From positions 5,764,198 to 5,828,197 of the forward strand of contig NZ_AP023355.1 of assembly GCF_016865425.1 (NCBI RefSeq): a DNA stretch of 64,000 nt, written 5' to 3'. Below, piece after piece: positions 54,185 through 63,259 of this stretch (within the stretch, counting starts at the first letter, position 1; every line of letters begins with the position of its first letter). Source of the DNA: Actinocatenispora thailandica. Its GTDB lineage: Bacteria; Actinomycetota; Actinomycetes; Mycobacteriales; Micromonosporaceae. The position numbers and the translations under genes were made by a program. Below the pieces are notes generated by a model. It saw only the letters and a list, made by a program, of their open reading frames with translations, was not told where the DNA came from and searched no databases.

Positions 54185-55483
54185 TCAGGGCCGGGCCGGG
54201 GCGATGTTGTAGTTGTGCCGGAACACGTTGCCCGGGTCGAGTTCCCGCTTCACCTCCGCCAGCCGCCGGAGCGTCGGCGCCGGGTAGCTCGAGGCGGCGT
54301 CGACGGGCTGGTCGGCGGTGCCGAAGTTCGAGTAGGTACCGGTGGTGAACGGCTCGATCCGGCGCCACGTCTCGGCCAACGCCGGGGTGGCCCGCTGCAC
54401 CGTCTCCGCGTCGCCCATCAGCGCGAGGGTGACCAGGGCCGCGCTGTCCCGGTACCCGAACGCCGTGGCGTCCGGTGCCACCCGGGCCACCGCGCCGCCG
54501 AGGCCGCGCACGTTCACCGCCGTCGTCGGCGCCGCGGCGACCAGCTCCTCGATCAGGTCCGGCGTGATCCGGCGAACGAACGCGCTGCGCAGTACGAACC
54601 GGAATCCGGGCGGCAGGCCAGGCATGTCGGCGAGGATCTCCGGGTACGGCATGGTGCGCAGGTCGTCGGACAGCTCCGGTGCGGCGCCGAGCAGCGGGCG
54701 CAGCGCCGATCGCGCCGCTGCCGGGTCACCGCCGGCGTAACAGGCCTGTACCGTCACCGGGGCGTCGCCGGGCAGCAGGTTGACCGCGGTGGTCAGCTCG
54801 TCCGGGGCCGCGGCGGCATGCCGGGCCCACTGCCGCAGCACGTCGGCGGCGCTCGTCGCCGGGAACCGCACCGAGCCGAACACCACCTCGGTGACCGGCT
54901 GCGCGACCAGCTCGAACGCGGTCACCACGCCGAAGTTGCCGCCCCCGCCGCGCAGCGCCCAGAACAGGTCCGGCCGCTCGGTGTCGCTGGCCCGCACGAT
55001 CGAGCCGTCCGCGGTGACCACCTCGGCGGCGACGATGGCGTCGAGCGCCAGCCCGTACCGGCGGGCCAGCCAGCCGATGCCGCCGCCGAGCAGCAGCCCG
55101 CCCACCCCGACGTCAGCGGTGTCGCCGGAGCTGAGCGCCAGCCCGTGCCCGGCGAGCGCCGTGGACACCGGCCCCCAGGTGGCGCCGCCGCCGATGCGGA
55201 CCAGCCGCCGGTCGCGGTCGAGCAGTTCGATCGCGTCCAGCGGGGACAGGTCGACGACCAGCCCGCCGTCGTTGGTACCGAAGCCGGCCGCGTGGTGGCC
55301 GCCGCCGCGCACCGACACCGCGAGCCGGTGGGTACGGGCGTGGTCGAGGGCGGCGGCGACGTCCCGGGCGCTGCGGCACCGGACGATCAGTTCCGGCCGC
55401 CCGCGGTGCGCGAACGTGCGCCGCAGCTCGTCGTACGCCGGGTCGCCGGGGCCGACGATCTCCCCGTCCAGCTGCATCGTCAT
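54185..55483 (-). CDS. FAD-binding oxidoreductase (berberine-bridge type)
   Basis: 432 aa. PCMH-type FAD domain: VSVRGGGHHAAGFG (about residues 66-79), whose His is the usual covalent FAD ligand, DLSPLDAIELL, and GDTADVGVGGLLLGGGIGWL. The C-terminal BBE segment (NVFRHNYNIAP) completes the fold. It oxidises sugars, alkaloids or polyketides using oxygen. ATG 55483 has GGGAGG upstream and overlaps the stop of the nitroreductase-like gene, so both are one operon. Confidence 0.93.
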   Translation of the reverse strand: MTMQLDGEIVGPGDPAYDELRRTFAHRGRPELIVRCRSARDVAAALDHARTHRLAVSVRGGGHHAAGFGTNDGGLVVDLSPLDAIELLDRDRRLVRIGGGATWGPVSTALAGHGLALSSGDTADVGVGGLLLGGGIGWLARRYGLALDAIVAAEVVTADGSIVRASDTERPDLFWALRGGGGNFGVVTAFELVAQPVTEVVFGSVRFPATSAADVLRQWARHAAAAPDELTTAVNLLPGDAPVTVQACYAGGDPAAARSALRPLLGAAPELSDDLRTMPYPEILADMPGLPPGFRFVLRSAFVRRITPDLIEELVAAAPTTAVNVRGLGGAVARVAPDATAFGYRDSAALVTLALMGDAETVQRATPALAETWRRIEPFTTGTYSNFGTADQPVDAASSYPAPTLRRLAEVKRELDPGNVFRHNYNIAPARP

Positions 55484-55983
55484 GCCTGCCTCCCGCTTTC
55501 GAGTACGACGATCGGAAGTTCCCGCTCGGTGCGCTGCTGGTAGCGCGCGTAGCCGGCGTAGCGCTCGACGATGCGCGACCACAGCTCGGCGCGTTCGGCG
55601 CCGGTCGCGGTCCGCGCGGTCACCCGGCGGGTCGACCCGGCGACGGTGACCCGCGCCGAGGGGTTGGTGCGGAGGTTGAGGAACCAGGCCGGATTCCGGT
55701 CGTCACCGCCGAACGACGCGACCAGCACCACCCGGTCGGCGTCCAGGACCGGGACCGCCAGCATCGTGCCGCGTTCCCGGCCGGTACGGCGGCCGACGGT
55801 GACGAGTTCGGCGACCGGCATGCCCATCGCGCGGCCGAGGACCCGGCCCCTGGTGGCCCGGAAGATCCGCCGGTGCAGCGCGGTCGAGAGATGGAACAGT
55901 CGGTCCTTGACGGTGGTACGCGGGTGCCCCGGCGAGCGTGCCCGGCGGGTGCCGGCCGATGTCCGCAGCGGTGTCGTGTTCAT
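55480..55983 (-). CDS. Deazaflavin (F420)-dependent nitroreductase family protein
   Basis: 167 aa, split-beta-barrel fold of the DDN family. ELVTVGRRTGRERGTMLAVP (about residues 60-79), VLVASFGGDDRNPAWFLNLR and NPSARVTVAG are the usual F420-binding strands and loops. Arginine-rich N-terminus. It probably uses reduced F420 to reduce a quinone or similar acceptor. Co-transcribed with the FAD oxidase through a 4-bp overlap; ATG 55983. Confidence 0.9.
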   Translation of the reverse strand: MNTTPLRTSAGTRRARSPGHPRTTVKDRLFHLSTALHRRIFRATRGRVLGRAMGMPVAELVTVGRRTGRERGTMLAVPVLDADRVVLVASFGGDDRNPAWFLNLRTNPSARVTVAGSTRRVTARTATGAERAELWSRIVERYAGYARYQQRTERELPIVVLESGRQA

Positions 55984-56149
55984 GCCGTCGATGCTGGCCG
56001 GGGCGGCGCGTCGTGTCGTCGGGCGAGGGATGACACCGGCGGCTGCGCGGCCGGCGGCAGGGTTCGGTGCCGGCTACCACGCCGGGAGTAGCCGGCGTCT
56101 CGGCTTGCCGGAGGACGTGCCGGGCCAGCCGCTCGGCTACCGTTCGGGC

Positions 56150-57289
56150 ATGAGTCCCACGGGTGCCGCCGGCCGGCGCGGCCAGGAGGCCGCCCTGGTG
56201 CTCGCGGTCGCGGCGGTGGCGACGGTGGCGGCGCTGATCGCCCCGCCCGGCCGCACCGCGCTGGACGCGCTGGGCTACGCGCTGCCGGTACTGGCCTCGG
56301 CGAGCCTGCTGGCCCGGCACCGGCTGCCGGGCACGGTCGTGGTGCTCACGACCGTGTGCATCGCGGTCTACTTCGACTTCGACTACCCCGGGTACGGCAT
56401 CTCGCTGCCGCTGCTGGTCGCGCTGTTCTCCGCGGTACGGGCCGGCGGGCGCTGGATCGCGCTGGTGCCGGTGGCCGCGCTGGCACTGAGCGCGGTGGTC
56501 TGGGTGCTCGCCGGCCAGTCCGTACGGCAGGCCTCGCAGTCCGCGTTCCTGCTGCTCGGGTGGATCGTGGCGGCCACCGCGATGGGCGCCGCGCGCCGGC
56601 AGTTCCAGGCGAACCTGCGGCAGCTGGAGGAGCGGGCCGCGGACGCGGAACGTACCCGCGAGGAGACCGCCCACCGCCGCGCCGCGGAGGAGCGGCTGCG
56701 CATCGCGCGCGAACTGCACGACTCGCTGACCCACAGCATCTCGGTGATCGCCATGCAGGCCGGGGTGGCGGTGCACCTGGCCAACAAGCGCGGCGAGCCG
56801 GTACCGGAGGCGCTGACCGCGATCCAGGACGCCGGCCGGGACGCCAACCGGGAGCTGCGCGCCACCCTCGGCGCGCTGCGTACCGACGCGACGGAGCCGG
56901 GCAACGGCCTGGACACGCTGCCCGACCTGGTGGGCCGCTCGGTGGCGGCCGGGTTGCCGGTCACGCTGCACCGGGACGTCACGGCCGGGCAGGTGCCGGC
57001 CGCGGTGGACCGTGCCGCGTACCGGATCGTGCAGGAGGCGCTGACCAACACCGGGCGGCACGCGCGGGCGTCGGCGGCGACCGTCGAGATCCGGCGGCTG
57101 CCGGACAGCCTGGTCGTGCAGGTGACCGACGACGGTTGCGCCACCCCGGATGCGCCTCCGAACCCCGGGATCGGGCTGCTCGGCATGCGGGAGCGGGTGA
57201 CCGCGCTGGGCGGCACCCTGTCGGCCGCGCCGCGCCCGGACGGTGGCTTCGCGGTGCGCGCCGAGCTGCCGCTGCGGGAGCCGGCATGA
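56150..57289 (+). CDS. Sensor histidine kinase (NarL-partner, HisKA_3)
   Basis: 379 aa. Four to five membrane helices in residues 1-140, a coiled linker, then HisKA_3 with RIARELHDSLTHSISVIAMQ (phospho-His about residue 190) and a HATPase with VQEALTNTGRHA, VTDDGCA and GIGLLGMRERV. ATG 56150 follows a TACCGT -10-like box by 6 nt, so it may be leaderless. It overlaps the response regulator start by 4 bp. Confidence 0.92.
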   Translation: MSPTGAAGRRGQEAALVLAVAAVATVAALIAPPGRTALDALGYALPVLASASLLARHRLPGTVVVLTTVCIAVYFDFDYPGYGISLPLLVALFSAVRAGGRWIALVPVAALALSAVVWVLAGQSVRQASQSAFLLLGWIVAATAMGAARRQFQANLRQLEERAADAERTREETAHRRAAEERLRIARELHDSLTHSISVIAMQAGVAVHLANKRGEPVPEALTAIQDAGRDANRELRATLGALRTDATEPGNGLDTLPDLVGRSVAAGLPVTLHRDVTAGQVPAAVDRAAYRIVQEALTNTGRHARASAATVEIRRLPDSLVVQVTDDGCATPDAPPNPGIGLLGMRERVTALGGTLSAAPRPDGGFAVRAELPLREPA

Positions 57290-57939
57290 TCCGGATACTG
57301 CTGGTCGACGACCAGGCGCTGATCCGGGGCGGCCTGCGGGCGCTGCTGTCCGCCGAGGACGACATCGAGGTGGTGGCGGAGGCGGCGAACGGCAGCGAGG
57401 GCGTCGCGCGGGCCACCGAGCACGTACCGGACGTGGCCCTGGTCGACGTGCAGATGCCGGTGCTGGACGGGATCGAGGCGACCCGCCGGATCGTCGCCGA
57501 CCCGCGGCTCGCCGCGGTGCGCGTGGTGATCCTGACCAACTACGGCCTGGACGAGTACGTCTTCACCGCGCTGCGCGCGGGCGCGAGCGGGTTCCTGCTC
57601 AAGGACACCGAGCCGGCCGAGCTGCTGACCGCGGTGCGGGTCGCGGCCCGCGGCGACGCCCTGCTGTCACCGGCGATCACCCGCCGACTGATCGCCGAGT
57701 TCGTCTCCCGGCCGGCCGACGCGTTGCCGGCCGAGGGGCTGGGTGTGCTCACCAACCGGGAACGCGAGGTGGTGACGCTGGTGGCGTACGGGCTGAGCAA
57801 CGACGAGATCGCCGCCCGAATGGTGATCAGTCCGGCGACGGCGAAGACGCACGTGAGCCGGGCGATGACCAAGCTCGGCGCCCGGGACCGCGCGCAGCTC
57901 GTCGTCTTCGCGTACCAGTCGGGTCTGGTCGCCGTCTGA
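57286..57939 (+). CDS. NarL/LuxR-type response regulator
   Basis: 217 aa. Receiver domain with ILLVDDQALIRGG and phospho-Asp in VALVDVQMPVLDG (about residue 54), Lys in FLLKDTEPAE; LuxR HTH at about 148-210 (LTNREREVVTLVAYGLSNDE, KTHVSRAMTKL). Partner of the kinase encoded upstream. Target genes unknown; the adjacent FAD oxidase operon is a candidate. The 3' end runs into a 26-bp repeat array. Confidence 0.95.
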   Translation: MIRILLVDDQALIRGGLRALLSAEDDIEVVAEAANGSEGVARATEHVPDVALVDVQMPVLDGIEATRRIVADPRLAAVRVVILTNYGLDEYVFTALRAGASGFLLKDTEPAELLTAVRVAARGDALLSPAITRRLIAEFVSRPADALPAEGLGVLTNREREVVTLVAYGLSNDEIAARMVISPATAKTHVSRAMTKLGARDRAQLVVFAYQSGLVAV

Positions 57940-58058
57940 GCACCGCGGCCCGGGTCGCCGTTCGAGCACCGCGGGCCGGGCCGCCGTCTGGGCACCGCGG
58001 CCCGGGTCGCCGTCTGAGCACCGCGGCCCGGGTCGCCGTTCGAGCACCGCGGGCCGGG
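57929..58058. repeat. 26-bp tandem repeat, five copies, spanning a stop codon
   Basis: Units of TCGCCGTCTGAGCACCGCGG plus CCCGGG begin at 57929, 57955, 57981, 58007 and 58033. Alternate units read TCGCCGTTCGAGCACC. The first unit contains the last codons and the TGA of the response regulator gene, so coding sequence itself was copied downstream. Confidence 0.9.
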
Positions 58059-58146
58059 TGCCGCCGGGCCGCACCACTCGGTCGGTGCGCGGCCCGGGCA
58101 CCCGGTTCGGGCGGTCCCGCTCGGACGGGGCTGGTGGTGCGGCGGC

Positions 58147-59130
58147 TCAGGCCGGGCTGGCGGTGCGCCGACGCCGCAGCAGCCAGATGGCCGGGCCGGA
58201 CAGCAGGTAGATCGCCACCAGCGCGAGGAACGTGGTACTCAGGTCGAGCAGCGCGCCGGCGACCGGGACGATGGCGAGCCACAGCGGCAGCCGCCGTAGC
58301 TGGGCCAGCTTCGCGTACGGGAAGGTGGTGACCATCAGCAGCGCCAGCACCGCGATGCTGGCCACGATGGGCGCGCCGTGGTGCGGGTGCAGCAGGCAGC
58401 CGAGCGCCAGGATGCACGCGACGATCGTGGTGGGGATGCCGGAGAAGTAGCAGCCGTCCTTCGGCGACACGTTGAACCGGGCGAGCCGGATGGCGGCGCA
58501 GACCGCGATCAGCGCGCAGGCCGGCCCCAGCACGTACAGCGGGGTGTCGTCGGACAGCCAGCGGAACACCAGCACCGGTGCGGCGATGCCGAACGAGCAC
58601 ATGTCGGCCATCGAGTCCATCTGCGCGCCGAACGGGCTGGACACGCCGAACGCGCGGGCGACACCGCCGTCCAGCCCGTCGAAGACGACGCAGCCGACCA
58701 GGCAGAGCGCCCCGATCCGCAGGTCGCCGGCGATGGCCAGGAAGATCGAGGTGACCCCGAGCAGCAGGCTCGCCACGGTGCAGCCGTTGGCGAGCAGGAA
58801 ACCGACCCGGCGGCGCAGGGTGTGCTCGCCCGGCAGCAGCCGCGGCACCCGCGGCGCGGTCGACTCGAACCCGGGCTCGACCGGTACCGGCGGGAGCGCC
58901 AGCGCGGCCGCCTCGGGGCGCGGCGGCACGATCGTGCCGATGGTGCGGTGCTGGCCGTCGCGGGGCGCGTCGTCCGGCCGCCGGATCGTGGCGGTCGGCT
59001 CGTACGAGCGCTGCCCGACGAGCACTCGCCGGGCCAGCGAGCCGCCGCGGCGCAGACCTCGGCTGATGCGGCGACCGCCGGGCCGTGGACTGTCCGTCAC
59101 ACGGCGGCGACGCCAAGGGCTTGTCGGCAC
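58147..59130 (-). CDS. pssA: CDP-diacylglycerol-serine O-phosphatidyltransferase PssA
   Basis: 327 aa. The CDP-alcohol phosphatidyltransferase signature DGx2ARx8Gx3Dx3D is complete (DGGVARAFG ... GAQMDSMAD, about residues 165-190). Six or so membrane helices follow; the N-terminal 110 residues are Arg/Pro-rich and cytosolic. It makes phosphatidylserine, the substrate of Psd. GTG 59130 has GGAGGAG 5 nt upstream. Confidence 0.93.
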   Translation of the reverse strand: MPTSPWRRRRVTDSPRPGGRRISRGLRRGGSLARRVLVGQRSYEPTATIRRPDDAPRDGQHRTIGTIVPPRPEAAALALPPVPVEPGFESTAPRVPRLLPGEHTLRRRVGFLLANGCTVASLLLGVTSIFLAIAGDLRIGALCLVGCVVFDGLDGGVARAFGVSSPFGAQMDSMADMCSFGIAAPVLVFRWLSDDTPLYVLGPACALIAVCAAIRLARFNVSPKDGCYFSGIPTTIVACILALGCLLHPHHGAPIVASIAVLALLMVTTFPYAKLAQLRRLPLWLAIVPVAGALLDLSTTFLALVAIYLLSGPAIWLLRRRRTASPA

Positions 59131-59237
59131 GAAGTCTCCTCCTCGCCGGGTCGGCTGGTCCCGCCTCGTCGGCGGCCGCCCGGCGCGCGTCCTACACCAT
59201 GGCATACGAGTACATGCCTTGGCGATGCCAGTGATCG

Positions 59238-59260
59238 GTCACTCTAGCCGACAGAGTGAC
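59238..59260. promoter_or_regulatory. Palindrome upstream of pssA
   Basis: GTCACTCT (59238-59245) and AGAGTGAC (59253-59260) form an 8-bp inverted repeat around a TAGAGT-like -10 in the minus-strand direction, about 108 bp before GTG 59130. A possible operator. Confidence 0.4.
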
Positions 59261-59305
59261 GAACCACTGCATATGCCTGCGGATGAGAAATACGCTGGGT
59301 GATGC

Positions 59306-60220
59306 TCAGCGTGACGACGGAAGTGCTTCGAGTGCTCGTCGTACCACATCGGTGACCGCCTGGTCGGCGATCCGTGCCGGACTGAACCACTCGGCCGCGT
59401 CGGTCGAGTTGTCCGGGTCCATCACCCTGGGTCGGGTCGGTTCCGGCACCTGGACCCGATACAGTACGCGCACCGCGTGCCAGTCCATGGGATACCCCTC
59501 CGGCCCGAGCGCGGCCGGATCGCGGTGGCTGGACACGTCGAGCAGCTCCCCCAGCACGCCGAGCTGATCGGTCTCCTCGCGCAGTTCCCGCAGCAGCCCC
59601 TGGCCGGGCTGCTCGCCGTGGTCGACACCGCCGCCGGGCAGATGCCAGCGGCCGGCGCCCGGGTACCCGGGCGAGATGCGGGTCAGCAGCAGCCGGCCGG
59701 CCGGGTCGGTGGCCACCGCGTAGGCGGCGAACCGCTGGCCCCGCGGCGACCCGCCCGGCGCCGGCGCCGGCTCGGCCGGCGGCAGATCCGGCCGTACCCA
59801 CGGGGCCCGGACCGGTTGCCCCAGCGCCCGGGCCACGAACGGCATCAGCCGCAGCGCCGGAAGCTCGTCCGGCGCCACCCAGCGCACCAGGTCGGTGGTG
59901 CCGGACGGTTCGGCGCGCAGTGCACCGCCGAGCAGCCGCAGGTCGTACAGCACCCGGTCGGTGTGCAACCGCTGGCCGCGGGCCGGGATGGCCAGCACGT
60001 CGGACACCACGTCGCGCACCCCGGTCACCGCGACCCGCAGGCCGGTCTCCTCGGCGACCTCCCGTACCACCGTGTCGGCCGGGGCCTCGCCGTGCTCGAC
60101 GCCGCCGCCCGGCAGGTACCAGGTGCCGACGACGTCGGACAGCGCGGACGAACGGGTCAACAGCACCCGACCCGCGCCGTCCGTGAGCACTCCGTACGCG
60201 CCGATTCGTCGAGCCTGCAC
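59306..60220 (-). CDS. Tandem double Nudix hydrolase
   Basis: 304 aa with two Nudix domains. First box at about residues 38-60 (GGGVEHGEAPADTVVREVAE then ETGL) fits Gx5Ex7REUxEExGU. The second, at about 195-217 (GGGVDHGEQPGQGLLRELRE then ETDQL), has Asp instead of the final conserved Gly, so the second site may be altered. Domains are joined by a Pro-rich linker (about 140-160). Hydrolysis of nucleoside diphosphate derivatives is expected; the substrate is unknown. GTG start after GGAGG. Confidence 0.88.
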   Translation of the reverse strand: MQARRIGAYGVLTDGAGRVLLTRSSALSDVVGTWYLPGGGVEHGEAPADTVVREVAEETGLRVAVTGVRDVVSDVLAIPARGQRLHTDRVLYDLRLLGGALRAEPSGTTDLVRWVAPDELPALRLMPFVARALGQPVRAPWVRPDLPPAEPAPAPGGSPRGQRFAAYAVATDPAGRLLLTRISPGYPGAGRWHLPGGGVDHGEQPGQGLLRELREETDQLGVLGELLDVSSHRDPAALGPEGYPMDWHAVRVLYRVQVPEPTRPRVMDPDNSTDAAEWFSPARIADQAVTDVVRRALEALPSSR

Positions 60221-60389
60221 GCCGCCTCCGTCTCGGGTCCGTGCCGCCCCCCGGGATCAGGGTCGCGGGTCAGGGTGCGACCAGGGGTCGCACCCGATGC
60301 CGCTCGGGCGGCTCGTACCGCACCGTGGAGGCATACCTAGTTCCTATCGCATCCGACAGGAACCGACGATGAGCCGGGAGGCGGCCTCG

Positions 60390-60596
60390 ATGACGACACA
60401 GACCGACACGACCTATCGGCGACTGCTGCGCAGCCGTACCGACCGGAAGGTGGTCGGCGTCTGCGGTGGCCTCGGCGAGTACTTCGACGTCGACCCGACG
60501 CTGGTCCGCATCGCGGTGGTACTGGGCGCGCTGTTCACCGGCGGCACCCTGGTCATCGCGTACCTGGCGGCGGCGCTGTTCATCCCGGAGAGCTGA
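60390..60596 (+). CDS. Small PspC-domain membrane protein
   Basis: 68 aa. PspC core: RLLRSRTDRKVVGVCGGLGE, DVDPTLVRIAVVLGALF and a membrane helix to the end (LVIAYLAAALFIPES). ATG 60390 is preferred with GGGAGG upstream; ATG 60369 (AGGAA upstream) would add seven residues. A short inverted repeat (TTCCT / AGGAA) lies in the leader. Related in fold to the PspC domains at 48557-52277. The stop-codon region is duplicated just downstream. Confidence 0.85.
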   Translation: MTTQTDTTYRRLLRSRTDRKVVGVCGGLGEYFDVDPTLVRIAVVLGALFTGGTLVIAYLAAALFIPES

Positions 60597-60623
60597 CGCT
60601 CCACCCCGGAGAGCTGACGCTCC
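60584..60623. repeat. 21-bp repeat duplicating the stop-codon region
   Basis: CCCGGAGAGCTGACGCTCC occurs at 60584-60602, including the stop of the PspC gene, and again at 60605-60623; a decayed third copy follows at about 60633. Confidence 0.85.
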
Positions 60624-60737
60624 GGCCGCTCGCCCCGGAGCGCCGACGCTCCGGTCGCGGAGCGCCGGCAGTTCGGCGAGAGCCCCACCCCCACCGACCG
60701 GGGCCGGACGCGGCCCCGGTCTCCCCCTGTCCGGGGG

Positions 60738-62306
60738 TCACTCCCACTCGATGGTGCCCGGCGGCTTGCTGGTGATGTCCAGGGTGACCCGGTTGACCTC
60801 CGGCACCTCGTTGGTGATCCGGGTGGAGATGCGGGCGAGCACCTCGTACGGCAGCTTGGCCCAGTCGGCGGTCATCGCGTCCTCGCTGACCACCGGGCGC
60901 AGCACCACCGGATGCCCGTACGTGCGACCGTCGCCCTGCACCCCGACGGAGCGCACGTCGGCCAGCAGTACCACCGGGAACTGCCAGATCTCGCCGTCCA
61001 GCCCGGCGGCGGTCAGTTCCTCGCGGGCCACCAGGTCGGCGGCGCGCAGCATGGCCAGCCGTTCCGGCGTCACCGCGCCGATGATCCGGATCGCCAGGCC
61101 GGGCCCCGGGAACGGGTGCCGCTGCACCATCTCGGTCGGCAGCCCCAGCTCCGCGCCGATCGCCCGCACCTCGTCCTTGAACAGCGTGCGCAGCGGCTCG
61201 ACCAGGGTGAAGGCCAGGTCGTCGGGCAACCCGCCGACGTTGTGGTGCGACTTGATGTTGGCGGTGCCGGTGCCGCCACCGGACTCCACCACATCCGGAT
61301 AGAGGGTGCCCTGCACCAGGAACTGCACGCCCTCGGCGGCGGCGACCTCGCGGGCGGCGGCCTCGAAGGTACGGATGAACTCGCGGCCGATGATCTTGCG
61401 CTTCTGCTCCGGGTCGGTGACACCGGCGAGCTGGCCGAGGAACGTCTCGGCCGCGTCGACGACCTTCAACTTGATCCCGGTGGCGGCCACGTAGTCGCGT
61501 TCGACCTGCTCCGCCTCGCCCGCACGCAGCAGCCCGTGGTCGACGAACACGCAGGTCAGCTGGTCGCCGATGGCCTTGTGGACGAGGGCCGCGGCGACCG
61601 CCGAATCGACCCCGCCGGACAGCGCGCACAGCACCGCCGCGTCGCCCACCTGGGCACGGATCGCGGCCACCTGGTCGTCGATGACCGAACCGGTGGTCCA
61701 GTTCGGGGTCAGCCCGGCCACGTCGAACAGGAAGCGGCGCAGCACGTCCTGACCGCGCGGGGTGTGCGCCACCTCCGGGTGGAACTGCACGCCGGCGAGC
61801 CGTTGCGCGGTGTTCTCGAACGCCGCGACCGGCGCGCCGGCCGAGTGCGCGGTCACCGCGAAACCGCCCGGCGCCACCGTCACCGCGTCGTTGTGACTCA
61901 TCCACACCGACTGCTCCGCCGGCAGGTCGGCCAACACCGCGCCGGGCGTATCGACCACCAGCGGGGTACCGCCGAACTCGCGCCGGCCGGTCTGCGCCAC
62001 CGTGCCGCCGAGCGCGCGGGCCATCGCCTGGAACCCGTAGCAGATGCCGAACACCGGCACCCCGGCGTCGAACAGGGCCGGGTCGACGCCCGGCGCGTCC
62101 TCGGCGTACACGCTGGCCGGGCCGCCGGACAGCACGATCGCGGCCGGGTCCCGGGCGAGCAGCTCGGACACCGATGCCGAATGGGGCACGATCTCGGAGT
62201 AGAGCTGCAGCTCGCGCACCCGCCGCGCGATCAGCTGCGCGTACTGCGCGCCGAAGTCGACGACCAGCACCGGACGCGGCACACCGGCCCGTGGCGTGTT
62301 TTCCAT
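60738..62306 (-). CDS. guaA: GMP synthase (glutamine-hydrolysing) GuaA
   Basis: 522 aa. Class I glutamine amidotransferase domain 1-200 with nucleophile Cys in [11 protein letters not shown] (about 92) and His/Glu in [12 protein letters not shown] pyrophosphatase domain with [14 protein letters not shown] (P-loop, about 225) and the C-terminal dimerisation domain ending KPPGTIEWE. It converts XMP to GMP. ATG 62306 lies 6 nt after a TACGCT -10-like box, so it is probably leaderless; longer upstream frames are not supported. Confidence 0.98.
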   Translation of the reverse strand: MENTPRAGVPRPVLVVDFGAQYAQLIARRVRELQLYSEIVPHSASVSELLARDPAAIVLSGGPASVYAEDAPGVDPALFDAGVPVFGICYGFQAMARALGGTVAQTGRREFGGTPLVVDTPGAVLADLPAEQSVWMSHNDAVTVAPGGFAVTAHSAGAPVAAFENTAQRLAGVQFHPEVAHTPRGQDVLRRFLFDVAGLTPNWTTGSVIDDQVAAIRAQVGDAAVLCALSGGVDSAVAAALVHKAIGDQLTCVFVDHGLLRAGEAEQVERDYVAATGIKLKVVDAAETFLGQLAGVTDPEQKRKIIGREFIRTFEAAAREVAAAEGVQFLVQGTLYPDVVESGGGTGTANIKSHHNVGGLPDDLAFTLVEPLRTLFKDEVRAIGAELGLPTEMVQRHPFPGPGLAIRIIGAVTPERLAMLRAADLVAREELTAAGLDGEIWQFPVVLLADVRSVGVQGDGRTYGHPVVLRPVVSEDAMTADWAKLPYEVLARISTRITNEVPEVNRVTLDITSKPPGTIEWE

Positions 62307-62410
62307 GGTCCGAGCGTAGCCAGCGAGCCGGACCGACCCGGCGCCGGGCGCATCCAGGCGGCCCCGCCCGGCCCGCACTCCGCCGGGCGCCAGGTCGCGG
62401 TGCCTGGCCT

Positions 62411-62530
62411 GCACGGCGCCGAGCACGGTGACCGGCACGGCGCCGAGCACAGCGGCCGGCGCGGCGCCGAGCACAGCGGCCGGCGCGGCGCCGAGCACAG
62501 CGGCCGGCGCGGCGCCGAGCACGGCGCCCT
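62411..62530. repeat. 24-bp tandem repeat, five copies
   Basis: Units of GCGCGGCGCCGAGCACAGCG plus GCCG begin at 62411, 62435, 62459, 62483 and 62507. The middle copies are identical or nearly so. There is no spacer structure, so it is a simple tandem repeat and not a CRISPR array. Confidence 0.9.
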
Positions 62531-62544
62531 GCCGCGGCGGCCGG

Positions 62545-63144
62545 TCAGATGTCCCCGTACTTCGGCCTGGACAGCGGCGCCGACCCGTCGATGTGGGTAC
62601 CGCTCGGCAGCGGGGTGAGCCAGAGCCGCCAGTCGTCCTGCACGTCCTTGCCCACCAGCTCCAGCCGGGCCCGCACCGGGGTGCGGGTGGTCCAGCCGTC
62701 GTACCGACCCAGGTAGGGCTTGTCGAAACTGCGCCAGGTCGGTCGGATCACCACCGACCAGCTCTTCGGATGCTTCGGGTCGGCGCGAACCGTCCCGGCG
62801 ACGCCGACCGCCCAGTTCTGGAAGTACTGGTCCTGTTTCGGTTTCGGTAGCGTGGCCGCGACGGCTACCAGGCGTAGGCAGCTCTCGTCCTGGTGACAGG
62901 CGTCCTCCAACGCCCGGCGGGTGTCCGGGTCGCTGGCCCGGCCCAAACCCGCCACCCACCCGCTCAGGAACGTGTTGGCCTGACCCGCGGTCCCCGGCCG
63001 GCCCTGCTGCTCCAGCGGCGGCGGGGTGGGCACGGTGAACGCCGGCGCGCGCACCTCGGTCGTGGTCGACCCGCAGCCGGTCAGACCGGCCGCGGCCAGG
63101 CCAAGGGCGGCAAGGACACCAAGGGCGCGAGCAGTCGGACGCAT
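62545..63144 (-). CDS. Putative lipoprotein
   Basis: 199 aa. N-terminal lipoprotein signal [20 protein letters not shown] with lipobox LTGC (Cys about residue 24). After a Pro-rich linker a soluble domain has a CHQDESC cysteine pair and a C-terminal stretch [20 protein letters not shown]. Family not recognised; probably anchored on the outer membrane face. ATG 63144 follows a TACCCT -10-like box by 6 nt (leaderless style). Confidence 0.85.
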   Translation of the reverse strand: MRPTARALGVLAALGLAAAGLTGCGSTTTEVRAPAFTVPTPPPLEQQGRPGTAGQANTFLSGWVAGLGRASDPDTRRALEDACHQDESCLRLVAVAATLPKPKQDQYFQNWAVGVAGTVRADPKHPKSWSVVIRPTWRSFDKPYLGRYDGWTTRTPVRARLELVGKDVQDDWRLWLTPLPSGTHIDGSAPLSRPKYGDI

Positions 63145-63259
63145 ACCGGCAGGGTATCGGCGCGACGCGAGGCGGGACACCGGACGCAACCGGTCCGATA
63201 CCAGGCCGTGACCGCGGTTCCGGTTGCCGGCGCCGGCCCGGCGCGGTGAACTGTCGGGT

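Noticed and set aside
62411-62530. CRISPR-like array
   Set aside because: Units are directly adjacent without unique spacers, and no cas genes are present.
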